This document shows, piece by piece, positions 22,861-34,947 of a stretch of 64,000 nucleotides of DNA. A program made the translations under genes and the position numbers. The stretch is from Diorhabda sublineata (taxonomy: Eukaryota; Arthropoda; Insecta; Coleoptera; Chrysomelidae): positions 12,628,488-12,692,487 of the forward strand of contig NC_079480.1 in assembly GCF_026230105.1 (NCBI RefSeq), given 5' to 3'. Under the pieces are notes generated by a model. The model saw nothing but the letters and a program-made list of their open reading frames with translations. It made no database searches and was not told the DNA's origin. How positions within the stretch are numbered: the first letter of the stretch is position 1; every line of letters begins with the position of its first letter.

Positions 22861-23570
22861 GACGCCAAAACCAAAAAACCAATTGCCTAGTAAAGAAAAA
22901 AGATCCTAGTCATAAGGTAGGAAAAGATTGTGTATGTTATAGTACAAAAACAAAAGGACCAAGTGTAAAGTAATATTTCAAGGACCCAGGACGGTTCAAC
23001 CAAACTATAAAACACATTTAAATGGTACCTTAAACCGGGAAGAAGGTTCGAAATAAAATACGTCTTGTGGTTCGTAGGACCGCTCTGGGCAGAGGAGAAA
23101 GTACAGTTGCGGTCCTATATACCGCAACGCAGCTCAACGTGTTAACAAACTATATATGACTGTTCGTTGACTGTTGACTAAAACAAAATTTTTAAATTGT
23201 GGCAACCAAATAAATTTTTTGAAGCACTAAATCATATATTTACTCTGACCAAAGAAATTTTTCTTGAGTATCTTTTTGTACTATTATGGCTTTAATGGAA
23301 ACCTGTTGTTCAAATGGGTTACTTTACATGAAAACTGAACATACAGGAGATTGAATGGAGCTCTTTTATTCAATACACCTGCTACTAAAACAAAGACATC
23401 CACAATTTGTTATCGTATAGGTGAAACGACTCCATTCATTCCAGAGATATCAGATTTTGCCGATTTCTCTAATATAAATCTCGATTAGATCATTGATTGC
23501 AGTAGTTAGAACTGAAAATTTTTCACCTTATTTGTCTTCCATGGTTTTCTTCAGAGTCTGAAATCTGTTC
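22860..23570. other. Intergenic region, nothing recognised
   Basis: No frame, repeat or terminal motif is recognised. Confidence 0.35.
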
Positions 23571-24760
23571 ACTATTAGATGCCTTAGGTAGTGGAGCGGG
23601 AGGCTAGTTGTAACAATTTGTCGCTTCTTGCCTATGAAAGCTTACTTGTTTCGTATTTATGAAATCTAGCAGTAATATTCCAATTAACAACTATTCAACT
23701 ATCGATCCCAAATAAACTTTTGATAGAACATGTAAAATTTTCATGTGCCTACATCTTAATTATAATGCATTGTATCCACTCCTTGTTTGAATTTTCATAA
23801 GTTTCCCTACAAGCAAAGAAAAACCATTTCTCGGGTTCAGATTCCGAATCAGAGTTTGAAACTTTCTTTTATAATTTTTCTATTCCTTGTCTTTTAGCTA
23901 TTTTTATCTTATCTGTTTCCTCTTAATCTTTTGCCATCAATCTTTGCCTTTTCCTTTACCCTCTCAGTCTCTTGTGGTTTCTTTGTCTTATTTAATTTTT
24001 CTTCCTGTTCTTTTTGTAACTCGTTCTTCTCTGGCGTGTCTGTGAGAACACAGCATTTTCTTTTACGTTGAGGGCGATTAGTCAATTTTCGTGGTGGAGC
24101 TTTCGGGTAACGCCTTATTTTAGATGGAGAGAAATCATTTTATTTTTGAATACCAGAAGGTCCAGGAGTCGACTGAAAGTTTCTGGATTACAATTTTCCA
24201 TGGAACTTATGATTTCGTTGACACTTATATCTAAGGAACAATTATAAAATGAATCTATATTAGGAAGATCTGTTGTCAAGCTGGAGGCAGTAATGTTCAT
24301 ATCTGTTTCAGATTCTTTGCTTGCAGGATTTAGCTGATCCGTAACATAAGATGGAGCAAAATCTGATTTTTTAAAAATATCTGCATTTAGAGGCCATATG
24401 CCCGTGGCTTTAAAATCATTATAATATTAGAACGATTCATTGCAAAGAATCCTTACCGATCCTAGGAATGTCGTATATGGTCATCGTTTTCCCTGGGTTG
24501 TTATACATCCACAATGTCTGTGTTCGGCTTAAGTAATTCTTGAATGGACCATAAACTCCAACATCCTACGGCTGCAGATTATGTGAACAGTGGGGGGAGG
24601 GGAAGATAGCATCATAACGTGACTATCTTTTGCTTTTTTCACCACTGAGATGTTTACGTGTGAATGATGATTATCGAGTAATAGGAGGACGGATTCTTGC
24701 TCCGACGGTTTGACAAACTTGATGAAATGATCCAGATATAAAATAAATTCTTATCATAGA
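23570..24760 (-). pseudogene. pogo/Tigger (DDE_1, jerky-like) transposase pseudogene
   Basis: On the minus strand the catalytic domain is readable from LDHFIKFVKPSEQESVLLLL, then DNHHSHVNISVV (the second aspartate) and LSSPPPHCSHNLQP.DVGVYG (the PPH.SH.LQPLDV pattern with the third aspartate). NNPGKTMTIYDIPRIGKDSL and SDFAPSYVTDQLNPASKESE follow. Then comes a lysine-rich linker and a C-terminal PHD-like segment, NSDSESEPEKWFFFACRETY with EWIQCI. This layout is typical of insect pogo elements with an added cysteine-rich tail. Stops occur at several points and the N-terminal DNA-binding part is not seen. Confidence 0.85.
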
Positions 24761-25510
24761 ACTTATAAGTAACACGTTACAACTTACCCCCTAAAAGTGT
24801 TACAACATACCACACTGCGAGGTACTTTGAAGTAACCTCTATTAAAAAAAAGTCGCCTACTTGGTGTGAAATAACATTAAATATAGTTGAACTAAATAAG
24901 TGCTTAGTGTATTTGTATACAACTGCCAAACAACTTGAAATCTATGATAACCAATTTTGTATAAACAAAAAAAAGTCCATTACCTAGCTTAAACAGAGCG
25001 CCTACACAACACCGCTTCCTGCGACGTCCGGCGGGGTACTGATGGCGCTTACACCATAGAAAGGGTATTACGTAGTAGGTTAGGTTGAAAATCAAACGAA
25101 TGTTCTTCTATTATGTAGATAAAAAATACTTGTTACTACTTGCTCCTGTTACAACAAGCCCCCCGCTCCCCCAATGATAAATCATTTGAACGTGGCACCA
25201 TTTTTTAACAGACTTTTAAATTCGATTGATTGATCGAATATGGCATTTTCGGGATCACGGATCAAAAAAGTCCTCATCATCTTTATCTTCCATTATTTTC
25301 TTAGAATCTCTCCAGTTTAAGATGGTTCAGACAATTGGAGATCATCTGAATATGGTACTCTTCAATAACAAACAATTGTCTAAATACTTACTAAATACTG
25401 AGTTTTTGGATTTTCCTAAAAAATTTTCCATATTATAGAGACAACAGTAGTAATCATCACAGTAATTCATTGCTCTGTACCATATTATAGGTTGATTAAG
25501 AGCCAGTCTA
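24760..25510. other. Intergenic region, nothing firmly recognised
   Basis: TTACAAC-type words recur near 24770-24800 and 25140-25160, but no structure was resolved. Confidence 0.3.
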
Positions 25511-25515
25511 TTATA

Positions 25516-26491
25516 TACACTACCGGTGCTTTTGACCACCTCATAATACAATAATCAAATTTCAAAATAATATACTCTAACTAATTTCTTTTTCACTTTG
25601 TCAAGCGAAGGTCATTACTTTATCAAGCCCATGTTTATATTTTGTCTATGAGTGAGACAAGTATTGGCTGATTTGTTTATTATTCTTCAACTATGAACTA
25701 TTTCTTCAGTGTTTATGATTGTAGTTTAGTCCCAGCTAGACCTATAAGACCAAGACATACTTTTATGTACTGTAGACTACAACATGAAAAATTACGAAAT
25801 CGTTCAGGCCGGCCTCGAAAAACCAACACCGTTGAAGATAAATATGGATATGTATCAGTAAACGTGATCGACGACTGAAGGACTCAGAGATAGCAACCGA
25901 GATCAATGAATTTTCCTTCAAGTACTTCTACAGTGAAAGAGATATTGGCCTTTTTGGAAGGGTGGTCTCCCTTAAGACGTCAAAATAAAATTAAGAGGTA
26001 ACAGCGGGCTGAAGAAACTAAGTATTGGACTTATGAAGAGAGGGAGAGAGTTTTATGGAACGATGAGTCAAAGTTTGAGGTTTTTGGATTTGAAAGAAGA
26101 GTGTTTGTGTGCAGGTCAAAGGAATAACGGATGCTAGATCTATTTGCAATCCCGACTATAAAACAAGGTGGAGGCTCGGTGATGGTTCGTGGATGTTTTG
26201 AAAGAAGGGCGATTATAGACCTGGTAAACATTGAAGGAATTTTGAAGAATGACGGATTATCAAAGGAAAAAGTAGTACGTTCTAGCCTGAAAATTTATCG
26301 TCCAGTATGAAAACGAACCTAAACATTTCTTGAAGCTGGGCAAACAGTATTTGAACTAATTGGGAGGAAGGATGTGGTGAAAGTAATGATTTTGTCGTCG
26401 TAGTCACCAGACCTCAAATTAATTGAGTTGTTTTGAGATAAATTGGACGGAGAGGTCAGAAAGCAGTGCAAAAACTTTTGACCGGTAGTAT
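25516..26491 (+). mobile_element. Tc1 element relic, copy 1
   Basis: The ends share ACTACCGGT in inverted orientation (25519-25527 and 26482-26490), with CAAAAGTTTTTGC-type text inside the right end as in Tc1 TIRs. Inside, + strand frames encode a Tc1 transposase: GRPRKTNTVEDKY, EERERVLWNDESKFEVFGFE (first aspartate) and RRVFVCRSKE. IKQGGGSVMVRGCFE, GDLVNIEGIL-like text, and SPDLKLIELF.DKLDGEVRK follow. The second catalytic block is lost. A sister copy starts the same way near 46850. Confidence 0.85.
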
Positions 26492-26494
26492 ATT

Positions 26495-27130
26495 ACTAGA
26501 TATCAAGACGTCAATTTTATATAATAAGTGAGACAATTTATATGTGCTGTGGTATTTAATATTCTAATTTTAATATAAACTATAGTCCTTCTTAACTTAT
26601 GGAGTAGATGCCTTTTGAACACAAATATAACAAAAACTGTCAAAAGTATGTTGTGGATCTTCTCTTAACTTATAACATTGCCCTGATTTTTTTGGGTCTC
26701 TTTTTAAACTCTTTCTTCTAAGTTCACTTTCCAATGCCAGTGAGACTTCAGTAGTCTTTCATATTTTTGTATTGGCAAGTATATTGTCACCTTCGATGAC
26801 TGAAACTCAAACCATCATCTTTTTCTTCTTTCCTTAGTCCGTGAGTTTTCTATGTCATTCTCAGGTGAGCTTTCAGTCAATGACGTAGAAAATATTGCTT
26901 TCAAAACATCCTGACTAATGGAATGGATGGCCGTATCCCAATTCTTCCTGGAAGATGATGAATATCAGATGCTAGCAGCGAATAATTCATTATAATCAAT
27001 AATTTATATCCTTTCGAATACTGTTAAAAATTTAAACACTATTTTAAACTTTTAAACTCATTTTGTAAATAATATGAACTTCGCAATGAATTATTATTAT
27101 TTTTTTAGTTATATTTGTAAATATATTCCA
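26495..27130. other. Region upstream of deadpan
   Basis: No transposon is recognised here, in contrast to neighbouring intervals. It should hold 5' UTR and proximal regulatory DNA of deadpan. A TTTTTTTAG at 27100-27109 could be an acceptor for an upstream non-coding exon. Confidence 0.35.
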
Positions 27131-27132
27131 AT

Positions 27133-30100
27133 ATGCCAATTAGTGAAGACGAAATTGATTACAACAGATCACAAGAGCCACAATCAACAATGTCTAAGGC
27201 AGAATTAAGAAAAACTCATAAGCCTATTATGGAAAAAAGAAGAAGAGCAAGAATAAATCATTGTCTTAATGAAATCAAAACTCTAATTTTGGAAGCTATG
27301 AATAAAGATGTAAGTTATATCATTTGATATGTTAGATGTTACTAGACCTAGATAAAATTTGAGGCAAAGATGAGGAATAAATAAAGAATGTTTCCTTCAT
27401 AAGCTTTATTTACTCTACTTTATCTTTACTTTTTCCTTTATACAGCTTTTACTTTTTCAAAAGTTCACTACCGTAGTAACATTTACTGATTTTTACTAGG
27501 AAATCGATTTTATTTATGTTCAAAGTAATCTTTTGGTATGCTCTCGAAAATCCGATGAATTGCTTTATCTATCTCATTCCTCAAATCAATAAATAACCAG
27601 AAGTCACTAAATCTGGTGAATAGGGTGGATGTTCAGTGGCTGTTACATAATTTTCACGTAGATATACAACACTCTGCAAGAAAATTTTCTACGAAGATCT
27701 CTTTGTTTCTTTACGGAGTTTTCGAGAATTCGAAAGTTCCAGAAGAGTGTTTTAATATATAAAGCGAAAGTGTAACAGCCGTAAGTCAATCAACAACCTG
27801 ATGCCGAAGTGAATACATTGAGTGACAAGAAAATACAAAAGTGAAGTAAAGGATGTAATTGATATAAATGTTAAGTGTATAAATAAATTTGATATAAGTT
27901 AAGTGTTAGTGAATAATTAATGTATAAACAAATAAATTACGTAAATATGATATACCGCCTGAATAAAATTACACCACCCGGCTCGTGATTAAGAATAATT
28001 TTTACAGAATCAATCCCATTACTTCATTGCCAGAGACGGTTTGGGACATTAGCAATCAAAAGCTGTATACCCAAAACTACGCAAACTCTATAAAATAGGT
28101 CGCCTTCCTGCAGACTGGAAAATTGTTCAGGTTCAATCTATACCAGAAGAAGAAAGGAAAGAATACGGTTCCCAATAACTATCGTCCAATTGCTTTAGTC
28201 TCAGTCATTGCCAAGGAGAAGAAGAAGGAGTTAGTTGTTAATCAGCAAATCTTGAGATCATCATCAGCGACCATTAATATAGCTTTCGTAAACATATATC
28301 AACCAGGGATCTCCTGGCCTATGTTACTTACGTATGAATTGAAGATATACAGAAATATGGGGAATTCAGAGGAATCCCACTGGATATATCGAAATCTTTT
28401 GACAGACTTTGGCATGCCAACGTTCTAAAGAAATACAGATTGTACGGTTTGTGGTCCTCACTTATCGACTAGCTTAATAGTTTTCTCAAAGACCGATCCA
28501 TCCAGGTCGTTATCGATGGAGAGACCTCACGTTGAGGTCAACGCTGGTCTTCCCCAGGGATGCATCTCGTCACTTACTCTCTTCCTCTTGTACATCTACG
28601 ATCTATAAGTTCGCTGATACTGATCTTGATAATCTTCTGGAATGAGGTGGAAGCAATCTGATTGCAAGAAAGATCCAAGCTGTTGTTGTAACAAAGAAGA
28701 CTGGAACTGCAGCTCAGGATTTGGTTCTGCCTGGGCATAAAATATCACTATTTCCGCAAATTCGCTTGTTGGGTCCTGAGGTTAGGCAATATGTTCTTGT
28801 ATAGTCCTGTTGCCTATTAGCTAAGGCATCTTCACCAACACTTGGAGCTCTCTTTAAGACTAGACTTCTATATTCTCGGTAACAGCTTCTAATCCTTTAC
28901 AAGGCCCAGAACAGAGCAATTCGACTTAAAGTCGATCCAATTTTTACCAGAAACTCAGACAGCTTAGAGCTCAGAGCTGTCTAACAAAATCCCGCCTGGA
29001 GCAGTTTTCTCAAGAACTAGTCGACAGGCAGTCTTGGCTTATGAACACCGAGTTAGCCTGCAGACGCTAAGAATATCTATTTATCGGGCGTGCAAGAAGT
29101 GCAAACTACCAAGGCACGTCTCTCCCGAACAGAAGTTCAAAATCAATATCTACAGGCATCTCCACACGGCAGGTACCACTGGAACTACTCGAGTGTAATA
29201 GGGTTTACCCTGTTATGCTTATTTTCTACACAAATTAGAAACTATTTGAAAAGTCAGTTAAGGATTCTAGAATCGATAAAGCTAGAAAGAAGTGACGAAC
29301 CAATGGATCAAATGCTGACTTGATGGACAGAGTTTCCAAGGAAGCAGATAGCCTTACCAAAAAGGGTAACGACTACATATTTTGGACTACTGTGGCTTCA
29401 TCAGATGTCACACAAAAAATTAAATTGTAGAGGACGACAACTGCATAATCTGCGAGCAAGCTAAAGGGATAGCAGAGCAAATATTTCGCTCATTTGAGCA
29501 AAAAGCTTGGGTATTTTGAAAGAGTAGTGCTAATACCTTTGCAAATGCTATATAAAACTCCAGAAAATAGCATCCTTTAGTAGGAGTCCATATATTTCGG
29601 AAGCAGAACAATGAGGGTACAAAATATCTTTTTGCGCATAGGTGCAGAACGTGTGAAACATCAAAACGACTCACTAAACAATATAATCTAATTTAAACAA
29701 AAAGGTAGAATTGTCTTATTTAAGTTAAATGTTTTTGCTATCAATAAATTCCAAATTTTAATCTAGTTTCCATTTTTTCCAGCCTTCACGTCACACGAAA
29801 CTCGAAAAAGCAGATATCCTGGAAATGGCCGTAAAGCACCTCCAAAACGTTCAACGTCAACAACTAGCTATGGCGATGGCTTCAGATCCCACTGTTTTAA
29901 GAAAATTCAAGACAGGTTTCAACGAGTGCGCAGCTGAAATAGATAGATATATGAACCAAAGTGACAGCGTCGACAACTCTATGAAATTAAGAGTAGTAAA
30001 TCACCTCCAAAAATGTATAGGAGGCATAGAACAAGTGGCGCAATTTTCTTTTGGTAACGTTTCGTTTGTATCTGGATCGTCTACATCTCAAATTGGATCC

Positions 30101-30817
30101 AATACGGGAGATCAAAACAATAATCCTCGTATACAGATTCCTCAAGGTATACAGTTAATACCGAGTAGATTACCGAGTGGAGAATTGGCGTTGCTGGTTC
30201 CAAATTCCAGAAACATCAATTTTTTTCCGACAAATCAAAGACCAAGCGCTTTCGCAACTGTGATACCCTCTTCAACCGCCGACGCGTCAAAACCCTTAAG
30301 TCCTCCCGTCAGTCCTGTTATTCAAGATGAATTGATAACGCGTAGCCGATCACCACAAGGTTTTAGACCGGTTGTATCCACTAAACACTACAATGAAGAT
30401 CATCAAGTTCCCCAAATAACATCAACGGCCGCTCCTTCAATGGAAGTTAAGTCGCTAAAGTTCCCAATCAACAAAAGATTAGATTTTCCTAAAAAAATCG
30501 GAGAACCTCTCTGCATAATTACTAATCAAGCTGAAAGATATAAACAAGCACAAACGAGGGAAGATTCAGCACATTTCGAAGAAAATATAACGAGAGGAGT
30601 AAAAAGGAAGTGTCCAGAATCACACGGATTACTAACCATGGTAAATGATGGTTTCTTTCACCCGCCTGCTCCAAAAATAGTTAAAACTCAGTTATTAACT
30701 CCAGATTGTAAACCATCGTCTAGTTTTTGCGATGATGATGGTAAAAAAATAAAGCAGGAATCACCTATTTCTAAAGAATCATCCGATTCAGCTAATGACA
30801 TGTGGAGACCTTGGTGA
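27133..30817 (+). CDS. dpn: Deadpan-type HES repressor (bHLH-Orange, WRPW)
   Basis: There are two coding exons, 27133-27309 and 29783-30817, joined in phase 0 across a GT..AG intron of 2473 bp; the protein is 403 residues. The basic HLH spans residues 22-84, with the HES-specific proline in the basic region (KTHKPIMEKRRRARINHCLN). The intron cuts just after MNKD, and exon 2 resumes PSRHTKLEKADILEMAVKHL. The Orange domain covers about 95-142 (KFKTGFNECAAEIDRYM). The block IQLIPSRLPSGELALLVPN (about 182-200) and the VQRQQL linker fit Deadpan rather than Hairy. SPPVSP and KRKCP stretches precede the C-terminal WRPW, which recruits Groucho. Deadpan is a nuclear E/N-box repressor that maintains neural stem cells and acts in sex determination in flies. 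An upstream non-coding exon is possible. Polyadenylation signal at 31018. Confidence 0.95.
27490..27660 (-). pseudogene. mariner C-terminal scrap in the deadpan intron
   Basis: Minus strand: PPYSPDLVTSGYLLIDLRNE then FESIPKDYFEHK. It resembles the mariner YSPDLAPSDY..F..L segment followed by a degraded C-terminus. Only the third-aspartate block is present. Confidence 0.55.
27700..27985 (+). repeat. Possible LTR fragment in the deadpan intron
   Basis: TTCCAGAAG, then TATATAAAGCGAAAGTGTAA, then repeated GTTAAGTGT/ATAAATAAATT words and a CACCACCCGGCTCGTG end. The composition resembles an insect gypsy LTR. No partner LTR was found. Confidence 0.35.
28060..29190 (+). pseudogene. LINE ORF2 relic in the deadpan intron (family L1, copy 1)
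   Basis: Blocks in order: GRLPADWKIVQVQ, NNYRPIALVSVIAK, LTYELKIYRNMGN, WIYRNLLTDFGMPTF, SFLKDRSIQVVIDGETS-like text, VNAGLPQGCISS-like text, KFADTDLDNLL, GTAAQDLVLPGHKI, QNRAIRLKVDP, and a tail near 29100-29190. These are the RT fingers, palm and thumb of a Jockey/CR1-like non-LTR element with many stops. A second, more C-terminal copy is at 33545-34230 and shares AGCTCAGGATTT..GTCCTG and CAAATTCGCTTGTTGG. It has the same orientation as the host gene. Confidence 0.82.
29200..29760. other. Remainder of the deadpan intron
   Basis: AT-rich and without a recognised element. The 3' splice site AG lies at 29781-29782 after a TTTCCATTTTTTCC tract. Confidence 0.4.
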
Positions 30818-31017
30818 TATAGATTTCATTTAAGAATTTACAATAGGAAAACATGTAGTGTTACATAATTTCGTGTCTTGATTTTATAAATAAGATTTGG
30901 TTTATTTGCAATAATCAACTGTAAACGCGTTCGAATTGGATAGAAGTAATTTAATTTTTTCTTAAATTATTTTTGTTTAAGTAACCTACAATATCTAATA
31001 CTTTAATTCATCTTATC

Positions 31018-31023
31018 AATAAA
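31018..31023 (+). terminator. deadpan polyadenylation signal
   Basis: AATAAA 200 bp after the stop codon. Transposon sequence starts almost immediately afterwards, which bounds the 3' UTR. Confidence 0.65.
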
Positions 31024-31029
31024 CTGAAT

Positions 31030-31840
31030 CATAGAAACTGCGAACGGACATCTGCTTGAAGCGAATGGAGATTCATCTTCATTGGTAAAGTGTGTTTTCA
31101 TCTCATTCCGAGGAAGTTTATGGTGAAAAGTGCATAAACTTGTGCATGTTCACTTAGCACGTTTGCAAATGGTGCAGGGCTTTTCCTGAAGGTTGCGTGG
31201 AAGTCACGATGAAGTACAGATTAGAAGACCGCCGGTAGCGGATTCGATTGTCTAGAACATCAACAACGAACTGCTCAAAGATCGGAGGGTCGCTGTTCGT
31301 GAACTTGTTAAACACATTCTTGAAGCTTCTCATGGCACAATTGAAAGAACTTTAATAGAAACGTTGAGTTACGGAAAGGTGAGTGCACGTTAGCTCAGAC
31401 GGCTTCTGACTGACGCCTTGACAAGGAAAAGTTGTTATATGAAACGTGAGCATTCCGAAATATCGTCAGTAGCATCACTGTGGTTCACCGCCATCGAAGG
31501 AATTCAATCAAACGCAGTCGGCAGATTATGACTCGGAAAAAGATATTCATTATCGATTTCTTGCAACCTGTCGCGACAATTAACACCTAGATAGATATTA
31601 TGAAAATAATTCGGAATTACTGGAGAGGACGACATTTGACCCCACGTCGCTCGTCAAACACGGGAAATTTTTAATAAATTTGAGTGGATATTCATGTCCC
31701 ATCCTACGTACAGCCTGTTATTCATGTCCCATCCTACGTACAGCCTGTACAGAGCCCCCAGCGATTATTATCTCTACCCCAAGTTAAAATAAAACTTCAA
31801 GACATTCGATGAAGTCCGAGCAAACGTTATATAGGAAACT
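31030..31840 (+). pseudogene. mariner relic with internal deletion
   Basis: Text resembling a mariner N-terminal domain is readable in shifting frames: RLEDRRPVADSI, LLKDRRVAVRELVKHILEA and VSAR..RRLLTDALTR. After a gap comes HPTYSLYRAPSDYYLYPKLK then FKTFDEVRANV, the third-aspartate block (YSPDLAPSDYHLFPKL with D changed to Y) and C-terminus. The region between first and second catalytic aspartates is gone. A 30-bp unit (TTCATGTCCCATCCTACGTA...) is tandemly duplicated at 31691-31749 within the coding part. Confidence 0.7.
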
Positions 31841-32772
31841 TCAACTTAGAAATACTAAAACTGGAGTAATGTCTTGGAAAGAGGTGTAAACGATTTAAAA
31901 TTAATAACAATAAACAATGTTTTCTTTAAAAAAAAATTTAGCCTATAGCATCCCCAAATGTAGTTTACAAATGAAGTCATAATGCTAGTGCTGCCAACTG
32001 AACCGAAGTAATAAAAATAAAAAGTTTTCTTGGGTTTTATTTTGTAGATTTTGGTTTTAGGTACCAATAATCTAGCTGATTAATTTCGTTTTTATTTGTT
32101 AGAATTGTTTACTGCATAATTATATCATCATATACTAGATATTGTTCATATATTGACGAAACGAAATATTTTCAATGTGTTGAGGAAATTAAAAGTTGGA
32201 ATTTTCATCCAATTCGAATGCGCCCGAGGTAGAAATTAGGAATACAAAACACAGTTTTTATATCGAGCTTTTATATATACTCTCTCTAATTTGTGGCTGT
32301 GATATTGATATTTTTCGCTAGTATCTGAAATTTATTGTAAAAATCCAGATAAATTCATAGAATTATATGGTACTTACAACTTGCACGAAAAATGAGTTTT
32401 CCAAACATGGATCTAATTCAAACGTTTCGAATGCCCATGTTTTGACCATAATAAGTTTTGAGCCACAAACTATTTATGAGCGCCTAGCCTAGCCTAGCTT
32501 GACATTAATATGCATTGTGATATTTTCCATCGCAAGATTGAAGTTATTGTTGACGATTTGCTTTGTAAATTGTAAATAAAACAAAAAATTTTCATAGAAT
32601 TATCTTAACATTTTTTATAATGATCTATGGATCTATGACAATTATGTGCGAAACAAAATATCAGCCAAATGCTCGCCACGGCTTCGGTGGCATACATCTA
32701 TCCGATATTTTCAATAACTCTGAGACATAATTGAGATTAAATGTCGTAAATATGTCGAATTATCATCTCATC

Positions 32773-33180
32773 TCATCTCATTGTTCTTGGGTTATTGACG
32801 TACACTTTTTCTTTCAAATATCCCCAAAGAAAGAAGTCCAACGGTGTCAAATCACATGATCGTGGTGGCCAATTAACATCGCCACGACGTGAGATAATAC
32901 GATCATTGAATTTCTCGCGCAAAAGAGCCATTATTTCGTTGGCTGTATGACAAGTGGCACCATCCTGGTGAAACCACATATCGTCCAGGGCCATATCCTC
33001 AGTTTCTGGCCACAAGAAGTCCGTTATCAATTGAACCTTGTAAGCTTGTAAATTAAAATCTTTCTTCAAAATTCGCATCAGTGATGTTCGTGAGATGTTT
33101 ATTTGTTGGGCACGACAAAGAGTCGATGTTGACGGCTCTTTTACCACACATTGAGCCTATAGACCCGGTTCTCTACCGCG
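32773..33180 (-). pseudogene. Tc1/mariner-group transposase, internally deleted
   Basis: An open 124-codon frame reads VKEPSTSTLCRAQQINISRT, SLMRILKKDFNLQAYKVQL, then directly ALDDMWFHQDGATCHTANEI, RGDVNWPPRSCDLTPLDFFL and WGYLKEKVYVNNPRTM. The HTH and the second (HQDG) and third (SCDLTPLD) aspartate blocks are well kept. The whole segment with the first aspartate (FSDE...NVWCGI) is deleted in frame, so no active enzyme is possible. It is the same broad group as 41120-42196 (GD.EWP.RSPDLTP.DYFLWG). Confidence 0.85.
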
Positions 33181-33544
33181 AACAAAGCTAATAGTGAACG
33201 AATGGCAGGTACATTAAGTTCTGCATCAAAATGTATCCATATAATAGTATCCGGTTAGCTTTTCCCATTTTTATCAAGAATCATTGAAGATTACACTTTT
33301 GGAATCCCAAATACATTATGGCGATCCGTTATCACATTGTTGTGAAACTTTGTACAGTTCAAGCTAACTCGCAGGTGGTACTTACAACCACTATTTGTTA
33401 ATTATGATGTTCCCGAAAGATGCATCTTGTCATCAACTCGACAAAACTACAAACCCGTCGACGATAGCGTCGTTCAAATCAGTCAATAAACTCTTCTATC
33501 ACCTAAATCCGTAGGGAACAACAAATCACATCAATACCGATTCT

Positions 33545-34230
33545 GAAAATATTGTAGAGTGGGGTGGAAGCAATCTGATTTAATGCTGCCAAGACCCAGG
33601 CTGATGTATTTGCAACTGTAGCTCAGGATTTAGTCCTGTTTGGACATAAAATAATACCATCACAGCAAATTCGCTTGTTGGATGTTAAGGCTGGGAGCAA
33701 TATGTCCTGGCATGGTCACGTAGCTCAATTAGCTAAGACAGATGCATAAAAACTTGGAGCCCTCCTTTAACACCAATAAGTTGTACACTCCGCAACAGCT
33801 TCTAATCCTCTGCAAGGCTCAGATTCGTCCAACTTCGGAGTATTGCTCGCATATGTGGAGCTCGGCTTTCAAGCATATCCCGAGGATGTTCGACTTAATA
33901 CAGAAAAGAGCAATTCGACTTCTAGGCGACTCAGAGTTGACCAAAATCCTGGACAACTAAGAACATAGAAAAAAGGTAGCTGATCTGACTTTGTTTTATC
34001 GATACTACCACGGCAGATGCTCTTCCAAGCTGTCAAACATAATCCTAACTAGAGTAGTATCTGAAAGACCTACTCGACACTATACAGCTCGCCTGAAGAC
34101 GCTCAGAACGTCAATTTATCGGAACTCCTTTCTTTGGAGGAGTGCCTGTGGAATTAGCTACCAAGGCACGTTTTTCCCGACCACTATAACCAGAAGTTTA
34201 AGTTCCATATCCATAGGAATCTACATCTCC
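33545..34230 (+). pseudogene. LINE ORF2 C-terminal relic (family L1, copy 2)
   Basis: Blocks: ATVAQDLVLFGHKI, SQQIRLLDVKAGSNMSWHGH, LAKTDA.KLGALL, KLYTPQQLLILCKAQIRPTS, EYCSHMWSSAFKHIPRMFDL, IQKRAIRLLGDSELTKILDN, VADLTLFYRYYHGRCSSKLS, and PTRHYTARLKTLRTSIYRNS. This is the thumb and C-terminal region of a Jockey/CR1-like LINE. It is less decayed than copy 1, with two long open stretches (33742-33960, 33991-34263). The catalytic palm is absent, consistent with 5' truncation. Confidence 0.85.
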
Positions 34231-34261
34231 ATTTCTCGGAAATTCGTTATTGGGTCTTTTT

Positions 34262-34945
34262 GAAGAAGTTTACAAGATTTTTCTCGATGAAGTTTCTTCT
34301 GCAAATTTAGTATTTTCAGCTTACAATTTTGTATTACATTCACTGTTATCGCATATCGAACGTTTGGGGCTATCAAGGTTATTAAATTATTGTGAAATCA
34401 TTGTTTGAAACCATTCCGGAAGTAGTTCAGAGTTGAACTATCCACTAGTCAATCGATTATATAGGAATTTTATTTGTTTTCCCCTTTCTTCAAATTAGAC
34501 TTGTAAGAAAGTTTCATTTTTTCATGAAAAAGTAACGTCACTGTAAAAATGTTATCATATTTTAACATAATCATCCAAAGAATAATATCTATCAAAGAAA
34601 GATTTGACAATACTAATGACAGAGCCAATTTGGAGAACTTTATTTTTCATTTTATTTATCTTTTATAATAATCGAACATTTTATTCAACTCTGAATTGAT
34701 AAATTCCAAATAGAAAACTAACATTGATATGCTTTTTCATTATCATCGATGTAAATTTTTGTTATCCATGAGACTTTTCAAAGAAATCCTTTTTTCATTA
34801 TCAGGGCCATGAAGCTCAAACATTCACTATTGGAAAAATTTTGATTTTTTTCCACTTATTTAATTAGTTTATTATGTTAGATTAATTATAAAAATTGACT
34901 ATTAGCTATGATGGAGAGATATCAGTGATCCTAATATTAACATAT
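34262..34945. other. Intergenic region, nothing recognised
   Basis: Very AT-rich, with no element ends or domains. Confidence 0.4.
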
Positions 34946-34947
34946 TA

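Noticed and set aside
32760..32783. CATCT microrepeat and the GCCTA microrepeat near 32485
   Set aside because: Short low-complexity runs without further structure.
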